Shown here one piece after another: positions 10,664-20,992 of a DNA stretch of 64,000 bases. The position numbers were made by a program, and so were the translations under genes. This DNA comes from Plasmopara viticola (Eukaryota > Oomycota > Peronosporomycetes > Peronosporales > Peronosporaceae), in assembly GCA_001695595.3 (NCBI GenBank), contig MBPM02000144.1:42749-106748 (forward strand), given 5' to 3'. How positions within the stretch are numbered: the stretch's first letter is position 1; every line of letters starts with the position of its first letter. A model generated the notes under the pieces. It was not told the origin of the DNA, made no database searches, and was given only the letters and a program-made list of their open reading frames with translations.

Positions 10664-12298
10664 ATGCGCGTACTCATCTTCGTACGTACTGCCATCATTT
10701 TCTTTTTTAATGTAAGCACTTGTTATGGCACTACCTCGAATACAAGACGCGATGACAGAGACAAGGCCTCGTTAAATGGCACGAACGAGGAGGCGAGAGG
10801 CAAGGGATTGGTGGATTATTTAAGTCGACCGGCTGTGCACATGATTGACCAAAATGTTAAAAAAAAAGCCATGCGAATTCAAAAATTATCGCGAAAATTA
10901 GAGAAGGCGCTCATGCGTAAGAGACGAGTGAAGTTAAACACGATAACGGATCATGTGCATTGGCTTGATATGAAAGACAAAGCGTACAAATGGTTAAAAA
11001 AACCATTAGTCCACCCAAAGGATGCGTTTTCGTATTTGAACCTTCAAAGCATCTTTCATCACGGCATGGACCCAGTCAAATTGGGTCACGACCCCAAGCT
11101 TCTTGTGTGGTTTCACTATATTGAATCTTATAGGGATGAGGGCACCATAAGTTCGAATACCGCACCATTTAACGACAAGGACCTTTTATATTTTTTGGCC
11201 GATCGCATTAAGCCACGACCGAGTTCCAAATTGACGTTTCCGCTTCATGATCCATCCGCGTATGATCCGTTTTTACAAGTCGTGACACTGTTTGACTATT
11301 ATCGACGCAAGCAAGTTTTGACAGATTTTGCTGAGGATATGCTGACGTATATGGTCACGGATCCAATCACCAAGGATTTTGTGCTTAAGAAATGGCTTCT
11401 ACACAAGGAATCACCAGAAAACATGTTCTTTCTCTTGAGGCTCGAGAAAGAACATGCTTTGATTGGGATTGACGATGTGACTCTGTTTACTGCGTGGCTA
11501 GAATACGTGAAAATGTACTTGCAGGTGGACGATCGGCAGTTTAAACTTGGCAGCTTTATTTTATCCATACTACCAGATATGTCGTTGCCACGTGCAAAGG
11601 TCATGTTCGATTCCAATGCGCTCGAGAACGTGTTGGGAGACGTAAAATACGTCAGTGAGAGCCTTGCAGCGCATGCGCGTAAAATGTGGCACCGATACCC
11701 TGACCTTGTGTTTAGACGCTTGGGAATTTTTAACAAGAAGATTACGCCGGATAATTTTCTAGATTTCGCCAACGGGATTGCGGCCGTCGCTTTTTACGCA
11801 AAATGGAGGCCATTTGATGGCGATCAGATGTTTGATATGCTGAGATCAAAGTATTCGTTTGATGAAGTGGTCATTCTGTTTCGAGACCTCGAGCTAGCAG
11901 CACAGCACATTGGTTCTTTGACTTCAGAGCAGCGCTCCGACGTCCAGAATTATGCACACTCTATGGTGCAGTACCTGACTGATCCCTCACCCATGTTACG
12001 ATTTCCAGATCGTCACGAGCACCCCGAAGTTATTTTGGATGAGCTTATTTCTCACCATGCTGATGTTTCGGTACTCAAGAGTTGTTTCCCAGCTTTTGTC
12101 GCGTATTATCGGCGTGTGGATAAGAGAAGTGTTGACGGTGCCATTTACACTGCCATACGATTATTGCAAGAGAGATTGCCGGAGAAAAGAGGATCGAGCA
12201 TTTCGTGGCTGAAAATAGTCGGAGAATTACAGAATGGAGACGCGCGTATTAAATCAGCTTTTGAATTGCTGCAGCACGAGTTGAACGAATCCGGCTGA
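10664..12298 (+). CDS. Secreted WY-type effector candidate E1 (unit 1), intact
   Basis: Encodes 544 residues. I choose the ATG at 10664 (context ACACCATGC) over an in-frame ATG 37 codons earlier because the later one starts a classical signal peptide (MRVLIFVRTAIIFFFNVSTC, cleavage near residue 22). There is no RXLR, but RRDDRD and NEEARG follow at about 28-45, an EER-like position. The rest is helical with repeated W/Y modules: KAYKWLK (106-112) to VWFHYIESY (148-155), KKWLLHKE (242-249) to AWLEYVKMY (277-285), MWHRYPDLVF (341-350), and VILDELI to FVAYY (455-482). This architecture is typical of oomycete WY/LWY effectors delivered into host plants. It is intronless and faces E2 of unit 2. 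The target is unknown. Confidence 0.8.
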   Translation: MRVLIFVRTAIIFFFNVSTCYGTTSNTRRDDRDKASLNGTNEEARGKGLVDYLSRPAVHMIDQNVKKKAMRIQKLSRKLEKALMRKRRVKLNTITDHVHWLDMKDKAYKWLKKPLVHPKDAFSYLNLQSIFHHGMDPVKLGHDPKLLVWFHYIESYRDEGTISSNTAPFNDKDLLYFLADRIKPRPSSKLTFPLHDPSAYDPFLQVVTLFDYYRRKQVLTDFAEDMLTYMVTDPITKDFVLKKWLLHKESPENMFFLLRLEKEHALIGIDDVTLFTAWLEYVKMYLQVDDRQFKLGSFILSILPDMSLPRAKVMFDSNALENVLGDVKYVSESLAAHARKMWHRYPDLVFRRLGIFNKKITPDNFLDFANGIAAVAFYAKWRPFDGDQMFDMLRSKYSFDEVVILFRDLELAAQHIGSLTSEQRSDVQNYAHSMVQYLTDPSPMLRFPDRHEHPEVILDELISHHADVSVLKSCFPAFVAYYRRVDKRSVDGAIYTAIRLLQERLPEKRGSSISWLKIVGELQNGDARIKSAFELLQHELNESG

Positions 12299-12495
12299 AG
12301 ACTAGGGTAATCGAGGTGGATTGTCTCGTATGCATGTATCGGCAAAGCTGAGTAGCTTACAGAATTTGAGGATTTAATCTAGTTAATTAATCACAATTCC
12401 TTGTCGAGTCTTGTTTGTTTGCCAGTCTTAAAAAAAATTACACTACTCTTTGTATTTATATTCAAGAATAAATATTGAGTGTTGTGCTAGGTAAG
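12299..12495 (+). other. E1 3' flank (unit 1)
   Basis: Directly downstream of the E1 stop. It begins GAAGACTAGGGTAATCGAGG and is homologous, in inverted orientation, to the sequence following the E2 stop at 14522, so E1 and E2 are paralogues copied with their 3' flanks. Confidence 0.6.
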
Positions 12496-12506
12496 TAAGG
12501 ACACAT

Positions 12507-12833
12507 TGTATTGTATTGTATTACGTTATCGCGTTGCCAAGTTATGCACGTGCTAGGCTCAGTCTGGCTAGTCCACGGCATAGAGTGGTGTCCGCATACG
12601 TCGGGTCTCGTTCGGCGGGCAGTGCAGCCAGCACCGAGGTCGTGAGGGTCTTCCATTATGTTGCTTAGCTCTGACTTGGTAAGAGCCCAGGTGGCGCCCG
12701 GTGCTGGAGACCGTCGCGTCGAGGGTGAGACTCGTTAGAGACCTGCAGATGCCCGAGAGCACCTGCCCGAAGCGCGCGAGCATTTAGCCCCCGCGCTTGG
12801 AAGGAGGGCGTCACCCCAACCTTTTCCGAAAAA
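12507..12833 (-). mobile_element. SINE-A copy 2 (full length) with matching empty sites
   Basis: 327 bp in minus orientation, flanked by TAAGGACACAT at 12496-12506 and 12834-12844. The corresponding positions in unit 2 (about 27755-27765) and unit 4 (about 62756-62766) have one uninterrupted TAAGGACACAT, so this insertion occurred in unit 1 after it split from the others. Confidence 0.85.
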
Positions 12834-12844
12834 TAAGGACACAT

Positions 12845-13270
12845 GTAGCGGATTAATACAAATATTAGCTCAGCACCTAAAATCACCATGTCTTTTTCCT
12901 CGAATCAGTTGAGCGCCGCGTATCTGATCCTTGCGCTACTGTCGACTGACTCGACTCAATAGAAAAAGCACTTCCAGCCGATGAATCAATACTCATTTCT
13001 TTTGCTGCAACGCTTATAATTTGACGCAGTCCACGCATTATCAATACGTAAAGAAGTAAGATTCAAACAACCGAGGACTAAAAGAGGCCTTTGAAAATGT
13101 CAGAGCTATAATTGACAGCTATGGCTTAGAGGTCGCAGGTCACTTTATTGCTACTGCTTCGCTAATGAGTTCGGCAATGGTGGCTTCATGCCCAATTTGT
13201 ATACGACCGCGATCATGCACTCTAGTGACATATTTTTCTTCGGATCAGAAATAGAAATAAATTACTACTC
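12845..13270. other. E1 downstream region, truncated before effector 3 (unit 1)
   Basis: Homologous to 27766-28190 and 62767-63175. In unit 2 this leads into the third effector. Here homology stops at about 13270 (ATTACTACTCCTTA) and the sequence joins a block matching 32327 onward, implying a deletion of about 4 kb or an unequal exchange. Confidence 0.55.
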
Positions 13271-14140
13271 CTTATGCATTGTTTGGTAAATTTCTAAATT
13301 TCTCTTTATAAAACGTAATTTTTTACCAATCTATTACTTGATATGGGGCTGTGCAAAAAAATATAAGTACTAATTTTGGTTTAGAAAAAGATCTAATCTT
13401 GAGCTGTTAATTAAATTTAGAAGATAAAAAGAGTACATTGATTGATTCGTACGTTGCCATCTATCCTGAGATAGAATGGCATCGTACGGATCAATGTATT
13501 TTCTTTGTAATAGCGACGAATGATGATTGTACTTGTCAGAAGGACATAGTTAAATATTTGGTCCAAGGCAGCGTTAAAGCATTCTTCGCCAACGTAAGTA
13601 GTTATAAGCGGTCGACTCTACGAATGGTTTTGTGCGCCATTTTGACAAAAATTTGTCCATTGAAAGGTCGTTCCATGCGTGTAGTCGACAAAGCGACGTT
13701 GGATAAAAATTGGCAGTAAGATACTGGCGTGCACAGACGCTATGCCCGAAATTGAAGATTGTTTACATTAAGGCAGCGATTTCATTACCATTGTCGTACT
13801 TCCTAGTTGCAGTTTTCATTACAGATCAGTTTGCAGCATCCCATTACTAAAGATACGATGCCTCAGTCATTTATTAATCGTTCCTGTTGTAGTCTTTTCT
13901 ACTGTTTTTGGTGGGACAGAAAGGAAGACGCTTATATATCTTCTTATGACCTACACTTTTGTGCAACCTAAGCAGGCTCTTCATAAATTAATGTTTCAGC
14001 TAAAATTACAATTCACGGTCCTTTTGTTCATATACCGGACACCATTTCGGTTTTACTGTCTGCCGCCGCAAAAACTCTGCGACCGCCAGAGGCAACACTA
14101 TACGTATAATACTTTTTCTCTATCTGCAATAAAGGAATGA
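13271..14140 (+). other. Unit 1/2 boundary block with unrecognised duplicated ORF fragment
   Basis: Contains an open frame at 13438-13719 (94 codons; CIFFVIATNDDCTCQKDIVK). Its first part recurs at 32491, and it is an inverted copy of the fragment upstream of E2 genes (such as 16620-16800). A GTAAGT follows KAFFAN and could be a splice donor. I do not recognise the family. It forms the loop of the E1/E2 inverted repeat. Confidence 0.35.
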
Positions 14141-14521
14141 CCCGGTGATTTGAATCTCACAACGTTGCGTATTGGTAACGCGTGGATTGCGTCAAATTAT
14201 AAGCGTTACAGCAAAAGAAATATCGTAGTTTTTCCCTCTGAGTCGATAGTCGCGTCGGCGCAAGGATCGGGTACGCAGCGGCGAAGAAAAAGATATAATA
14301 CTTTTTAAGTGTTGAGCCAATATTTGTATTAATCCGCTACGTGTGTACTTTGCTTATGCAAAGCAGCAGAGAAAAAAATACTAGTTGAGCAATAAACTTA
14401 ACAACCATTCTTGAGTAAACACACAAAGAATGATGTATTTTTATGTAAGACTGGCATCATAGGTCACAAACAAAATGGCGATACATGCATACAAGACAGT
14501 GCACCTCGATAATTCTAGTCT
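14141..14521 (-). other. E2 3' flank (unit 2)
   Basis: The reverse complement matches the E1 3' flank, including GCTTATAATTTGACGCA and GTAGCGGATTAATACAAATATT. A segment at about 14150-14200 resembles the 3' half of a tRNA (GATTCAAATC), but the equivalent E1 segment does not keep tRNA pairing. Confidence 0.5.
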
Positions 14522-16152
14522 TCAATCGTATTTATCCAACTCTCTGGCCATGTGCTGCACCGATTCAAAAGCTGGTTTAATACGCGCGTCGTCATTCTGT
14601 AATTCTCCAACTATTGTCAGCCACGAAATGCTCGAATCCCCTGTATATGGCAAATTACTATGCAATAATCGTACGGCACTGTAAATGGCATCTTCAACTT
14701 TTCTGTCTTCCTTACGCCGATAATACGTCACAAAAGCTGGAAACCACTGCTTGAATACCGAAACATCAGCATGTTGAGAAATAAGCTTCTTCAAAATAAC
14801 TTCGGGATGCTCGCCACGATCTGAAAGGTGTAACATGGATAGGGGATCAGCCAGGTACTGCACCATAGAGTGTGCATAATTCTGAACGTCGAAGCGCTGC
14901 CCTTCATCCAAAGAACCAATGTGCTGTGCTGCTGGTTCGAGGTCTCGAAACAGATTGACCACTTCATCAAACGAATGCTTTGATTTCAGCAAATCATACA
15001 TCTGGTCGCCATTAAATGGCCTCCCTTTCGCGTAAAAAGCGACAGTCGCAACCCCATTGGCGAAATCTAAAAAATTTGCCAGTGTAATCTTCTTGTTAAA
15101 AGTTTTCAAGCGTTCAAACTCAAGTTCAGGGTACCGGTGCCACATTTTTCGCGCATTCGCTGCAAGGCTCCCACTAAAGTAATTTACGTCTCCCAACACG
15201 TTCTCGAGCGCATTGGAATCGAACATGACCTTTGCACGTGGGAATGACATCTTTGGCAGTACGGATAAAATAAAGCTGCCAAGCTTAAAATTCCGATCGT
15301 CCACCTTCGAGTACATTTTAACGTATTCTAGCCACGCAGTAAACAGAGTCAAATCGTCAATACCAATCAAAGCATTTCTTCATCGAGCCTCAAGAGATAG
15401 AACATGTGTTCTGGTGATTCCTTGTGTAGAAGCCAATTTTTGAGCACAAAATCCTTGGTAAGCGGATCCGTGATCATATACGTCAGCATGTCCTCAGCAA
15501 ATTGCGTCAAAACGTTTTTGCGTCGATAATAGTCAAATAGTGTCACGACTTGTGAATACGGATCATACACGGATGGATCATGAAGCGGAAACGTCAGTTT
15601 CGAACTCGGCCGTGGCTGAATGTGTTCGGCCAAAAAATTTAAGAGCTCTTTGTTGCTAAATACTGCGTTATTTGAACTCGTGGTCCTTTTAGCCCTATAA
15701 AATCTAACATAGTAAAACCACACAAGAAGCTTTGGGTCGTGACCCAATGTGACTGGGTCCATACGTCGATGACAGATGCTTTGAAGGTTCAAGTACTTAA
15801 ACACATCCTTTGGGTGGACTCGTGGTTCCTTCAACCATTCTTAGACTTTTCGTTTCATATCACGCCAATGCGCATGTCCCTGTATCGCGTATAAATCAAC
15901 TCCTTCTCGAAGCATGAGCTCGTTTTCTAATTTGCGCGATAACTCTTGGATCTCCATGGCAATCGGGTCAATCGTGTGCACAGCCGGTTCACCAAGATAA
16001 TCCACCAATCCAATTCCTCTCGCCTCCTCGTTCGTGCCATTAAACGAGGACTTGTCTTTGTCGTCGCGTCTTACATTCGAGGCAGTGCCATAACAAGTGC
16101 TAACGTTAAAAAAGAAAATGATGGTTGTACGTACGAGGATGAGTACGCGCAT
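14522..16152 (-). pseudogene. WY-type effector E2 (unit 2), nonsense plus frameshift
   Basis: A paralogue of E1 on the opposite strand. It starts at the ATG at 16152 with the signal peptide MRVLILVRTTIIFFFNVSTC, then RRDDKD and NEEARG, and the same W/Y modules (FYYVRFYR, AWLEYVKMY, MWHRYPELEF, FVTYYRR). Two lesions are visible against the other copies: a TAA in place of Tyr after DMKRKV (about 15840), and a one-base loss within the codons after LRLDEE (about 15370). The rest of the frame, including the C-terminus LDKYD, is open. It is convergent with E1 of unit 1. If neither lesion is an assembly error, no full-length product can be made. Confidence 0.75.
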
Positions 16153-16955
16153 GGTGTGGCTTGAGACGCTGCAAAACAAAGTGAGAGTGACGGAAAAAAT
16201 TTGAATCTTGCAGCTGGTACGAAATTAAGATAGGGATTGTGCGACCAGATAGCAAAAAGGACGAGACTATACGTACGGAGCCCTAGTTCTACAGATAGTT
16301 GGCTTCGATTAAACATTCACCATCTATTCTTAATTGTCGACCTAATGTTTGTATCGTATAACGTTTTCAACCAATTATCTTCAGACTCTATCATCTTATA
16401 GTATTTAGTTGCACATGTTTAATTTGACTAGAAAAAAATATAGCAGGAACGATTGATAAATAACCGAGGCACCGTATCTCAAGTAATAGAATGTTGCAAA
16501 CTGATCTGTAATGGAAAGTGCAATTAGGAAGTACGACAATGGTTATGAAATTGGTGCCTGTGCACGCCCGTATCTTACTGCCAATTTTCATCCAATATCG
16601 CCTTGCGGATTAAACGCATTGAACGACCTTTCCATTGACAAGTTTTTGTCGAAATAGCGCACAAAACCATTTGTAGGGTCGACCGATACTAGCAACTTAC
16701 GCTGGCGAAGAATGCTTTAAGGCTGACTTCGATCAATTTAAACCTTTCGTCGGCTAAACGTGATGTCCTCTCGACAAGTACAATCATCATTCGTCGCTAC
16801 TACTGCGAAAATACACAGATCCGTACTCAAAATTAGCATAATTAAAAAAACAAAATCTGTACGTACATTATTCTGCAAAACACCATATAAAGTTATAGAT
16901 TGATAAAATTTACGTCTTTTAAAAAATTAGTTAAGAAAATCACCCCTTTTACCAA
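16153..16955 (-). other. E2 upstream region (unit 2)
   Basis: Homologous to 526-1330, 34765-35640 and 45892-46760. It carries the E2 leader and a CTCACTTT initiator-like site on the minus strand, and farther out the unrecognised fragment with VDPTNGFVRYFDKN. Confidence 0.5.
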
Positions 16956-16970
16956 ACAATACCTACCGCA

Positions 16971-17267
16971 TCTCCTTCCAAGCGCGGGGGCTAAATGCTC
17001 GCGCGCTTCGGGCAGGTGCTCTCGGGCATCTGCAGGTCTCTAACGGGTCTCACCCTCGACGCGACGGTCTCCAGCACCAGGGCGCCACCTGGGCTCTTAC
17101 CAAGTCAGAACTACACAAAATAATGGAAGACCCTCACGGCCTCGGTGCTGGCTGCACTGCCCGCCGAACGAGACCCGACGTATGCGGACACCACTCTATG
17201 CCGTGGACTAGCCATAGAGCCTAGCACGTGCATAACTTGGCAACGCGATAACGTAATACAATACAAT
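16971..17267 (+). mobile_element. SINE-A copy 3 (5'-truncated)
   Basis: 297 bp in plus orientation, starting inside the head at TCTCCTTCCAAGCGC and ending in ATACAATACAATACA. Flanked by ACAATACCTACCGCA at 16956-16970 and 17268-17282. 5' truncation with intact 3' tail is the signature of target-primed reverse transcription. Confidence 0.8.
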
Positions 17268-17282
17268 ACAATACCTACCGCA

Positions 17283-17745
17283 ATCAAAAAAATATATACA
17301 AATTTCTACCCCATCGTAATTTTAGCACTATACCGTTTCTTACGCAGTAAAAAAACGGTATAGTTGATGTACCTAAAAGAACAAATACAATTGTGGTTAG
17401 TGATCATAATCGTCGCAAGCGCCCAAATGGAGCTGGGATGGTACAGCCCTATTTGTTAACACTTTTGTGTAGCTTATTTGTAAACACTTCTGAGTAGCTT
17501 ACGAGAGCGAGGCTACATTATTTAGTAATGAGTAAATTAACATCTTTATATCAAATATGGTGCGTAAAAATTTCATTTGTATTTTACGGGGCTGGAAGTT
17601 CTATTGTCGATTCGATTAGGGAGCGCCTATAGCTACCCCCCTCCTGCCTATAGCTACACCCCTCTCTTTATGCTGACCAATCATAGTACAGCTTCATATC
17701 TTCAGCCAGTTATGCAATTATTGGGATGCTCATGGATATGGGCAG
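17283..17745. other. PEPCK upstream spacer (unit 2)
   Basis: Matches 1380-2183 without the SINE-A found there. No gene seen. Confidence 0.4.
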
Positions 17746-18560
17746 GTGGACCGCATGTACGTGTTTGGTGGCCATTGTAGTATAAATGTGGAGTCTCGCT
17801 TGAGCGCTATTACCGAGCTAGCGTGGCACCACCACTTTGTCACGAACATGTTTATCCGCCCCAATTTTGCTCGTGTAGCCAAGAAATTTGAGGCCGACTT
17901 TACGCTTATTAATGCGTGCAACATTGTCGATGAAGATTGCAAGAAACACAGACTTCTTTCGGAAGTATTTGTGCTTTTTTTTTTACATAAAAAGATATTT
18001 GGGCATTCTTGGCGGCACTTTTACAGTGGCGAAATGAAGAAGGCGATCTTTCGTATGATGAAATACTATTTGCCTCTGAATGATGTGATGACCGTACAGG
18101 CTTCAGCCAACTTTGGCGGGTTAGGACACACAGCTCTCTTTTTTAGGCTCTCTGGCACGAGCAAGACGACGCTGTCGCTAATGCAAAGTGCGATCTCATT
18201 GGTGACGACGAGCTCGGCTGGGATGACGGGTTTTATATATAAATTTGAAGGCGGCTGCTATGTCAGGACGATTACCCTCAGTAAAGAGACAAAGCCCGAT
18301 ATCCATAATGCGATTTGCCCGTATGCCTTGCTTGAAATCGTGTGGACCAACGCTAATAATGAAACCGACTTTCTCAGCTCAAGCAAGACTGAATGTGGTC
18401 GCGCAAACACAGGATCTTTAACAAGCGCTGCCTTTTCGATACTGCTGCATCTACACACTTACGCGTGTGTAGATTGTGAATCCATGAGACGCGTAAACGG
18501 ACAAGGGTGCGTTTAGCGATATAGCTTACGATTTGACCGCCTCGTTTAAACATAATTACA
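17746..18560 (+). pseudogene. PEPCK fragment with internal deletion and micro-inversion (unit 2)
   Basis: One open frame covers the start to about 18398: [46 protein letters not shown], the P-loop region altered to RLSGTSKTT (Lys kept, Gly replaced by Ser), and [18 protein letters not shown]. After GRA at about 18398 the sequence jumps: 18400-18475 is the reverse complement of the C-terminal segment seen at 3205-3280 in unit 1, and about 400 bp between are lost. The C-terminal tail returns at 18480-18560. Inactive. Confidence 0.8.
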
Positions 18561-18589
18561 GGCAGTTTATTCTTCTAGGCAAGGACCTA

Positions 18590-19160
18590 TCATGTTACGG
18601 CCCGGTGATGTGTTAGTTGCATGCATAATTTCCATATAAAAGCAGTGATATCAAGATTGGTACCTTTTTGTCTTGTGTTGCCGATATCCTTCCTGAGTAC
18701 AAGACAGGCCCATTCCTTCTGACGAAGCGTGGCAAGGATAGTACGAGAGGGTGCACCAGCTTTGGTCATCGTAGAAATGGTGGTCTCTTTCCTCAGGTTT
18801 AGCGTCCGGTTGACTGCATAGGCTGCGGGGCCAGAGGCGGCCTCAAGTCCAGAATGCTCGCCACACATCAATTTCATGTCCCAAAAGTAGTTACCAGATT
18901 GCTGCAAGACGCGTTCCACAATAGCCAGCCATTGACAGCTTGTTTTGACGTAAATGTGTTCCGTATGCCATTACCCTTTTTCTTATAACAACCACTGTGA
19001 ACACACCCGTGTCAAACCTTCCTTAATTCACCTGTTTTGCTCTTTTTGGTACGATTGAGTCTCACAGCAAAGCCGTTCAATTTAGCAAAAGCCTTAACAG
19101 AGCTTTCCGCCTCTTCAAAAGTAGGAAAATTGGCGATTTCGAATTGGCGATTTCGAGGTT
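18590..19160 (-). pseudogene. FAR1/MULE-type fragment (unit 2)
   Basis: A copy of 3460-4020. The minus frame 18590-18919 is open for 109 codons (NRTLNLRKETTISTMTKAG, ILATLRQKEWACLVLRKDI). The upstream part, NGFAVRLNRTK, is in another frame. The 14 bp tandem duplication is shared with unit 1. Confidence 0.55.
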
Positions 19161-19483
19161 CTACATGGTAGTTACGTGGTAAAGCAACGACAAATAATCT
19201 GAGGAATTGGTCTGGCAGGAAAACCTGCTGGCGCTTCTAAATTTGTGAAAAAGCGGTGGCTGAAGATATGAAGCTGTACTTTGATTGGTCAGCATAAAGA
19301 GGGGGCGTAGGGGGGGGTGTACCTATAGGCGCTCCCACCTATAGGCGCTCCCAGCGTGCATCTACTACTTGGAATAAACGAAGACTTTAACTTCAATAAA
19401 ATTGATTTGTGCAATATGAGAATTGTAGAAGCAGGTAAAACAAGCTCGTTTAATTGTAGTGCTTATCAAAGTCACCGCAACAA

Positions 19484-20120
19484 TTGATTCGAAATCATGC
19501 GTTATTCCTGGATGTTATTTTTTTGTCTCGTTTACATAGTAAGCTCTCGCTAAGAAAAATAGCCTTCTTGTCGACGCTGCAAAAAGAATGGACGCAGGAG
19601 TCTATCTCTACCCCTTCCACATCGCGCGCTTGCCTAAGAAGTTCACGAGGCTTACATTTTTTTCTGCTCAAAGATGCACGCATTAATCTACCAGCTATGA
19701 TTGCCTCATTGATAATCTTTTATCAAACTTTTATAAGACAGATTCTCTACAGCTGTATTGCAGGGGCAAGTCAAAGGTATATACCTGATCCTTTTGACTG
19801 TGATCACCAAAAGGGCTCAGGTTAGCTCAATAGCAACTTCGCAAATTCGGGATTACATATGACTACAAATGATTGTCTACGGCGTTATGTTGAAATTACA
19901 CTACAACAGTCTCTCGAGGATCATGCACTCTGCTTCTTTTATTACAGGGTTGACATGTTGCTTACGGTGTCTATGTGGGACAAAACATTTGTTTACTACA
20001 AGAACATTGGCCAATCGTGTACTTTATAAAACTTTAATGCTTGAGCCTTAGTCTTCTACTTTCCTTACGATCTTTCTAAAATATTCATCCATTTTAAAGC
20101 CTCTTTAGAAGTGGGTACGA
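19484..20120. other. Conserved unrecognised block X (unit 2)
   Basis: Near-identical to 4327-4970, with the same 113-codon plus-strand frame (19484-19825). Not recognised. Confidence 0.35.
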
Positions 20121-20818
20121 ATCGGACGCTATACCGGATCGAGTGTAGCACAAAATACTTATATGCTTTGTCCTATGATTATTGAGCCTGTTTGGACACC
20201 TTGCTGACTTTAGTGGTTGTTGACGGATGACAAAAATCGTAAATAGACCGCGGCTGACCTACTTCGCAAGTAGATAATGGTCCAACTAGAACGTGAGCGA
20301 TAGTTGCGCAATTAGTAAGAACCCATCAAGCCGATTACATTGTGCTTTATACGATTGTATGTTTCTCGTAGTTAGAATGGATCAAGCCACCGACCTGGTC
20401 ATATAATTTTGGTCCTTTTCATAATCTTGATACGGGTAGATCACACTAATTTTGACCACGCATCAAATTGAGTGTATCAAATGACGCTATGTATCCAATT
20501 GATTCATCGTTTTTGACCCAGATTTCCTTCTGGCCAATAGACTACCAATATCATCAACGATTAACTTTTGGTATTGCATCGGCTCTTTGAACACAACTAT
20601 CGACGCCATCGAGCGCTGAATACAGTGGTCGTACGCGATGGCTACAAGCGTCTACGAAATTTTGGGAATAATGACAACGTGGACGACATTTGGGCGTCAA
20701 GAATCAATTTCGACTTTAATGGAAATTTGACCATGATACCATAATAAACATAGAAATTTGCTTCAGTATATTGCATTAAACAAAGCAAGGACGGCTAATT
20801 GGAGTACAGGGCGAGCTA
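20121..20818. other. Intergenic block between X and MULE (unit 2)
   Basis: Almost identical to 4971-5661. No gene seen. Confidence 0.4.
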
Positions 20819-20992
20819 TTTTGCAAAGGGAAAATTGCAAAATATGGTACAAATCGAAACTTCTCGCATAAGGTGATACAAATGTTGAAAACAGTTCCGA
20901 GAATTCAGCAGTGTCTGATCCCTCATGTAAAATATGTGGAGAGGTAATTTTCATCAAACAAACCCAACAATCACTCTATTATCGCAGTCTCT

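Noticed and set aside
11299..11772. Minus-strand 157-codon frame within E1
   Set aside because: Antisense to the E1 coding sequence and conserved only because E1 is. No independent motif.
14145..14215. Possible tRNA gene on the minus strand downstream of E2 (GATTCAAATC, CACGCGTTACCAATACG)
   Set aside because: Only a 3' half looks tRNA-like, position 33 of the supposed anticodon loop is not T, no acceptor partner is found, and the homologous segment after E1 (about 13030-13080) does not keep the pairing.
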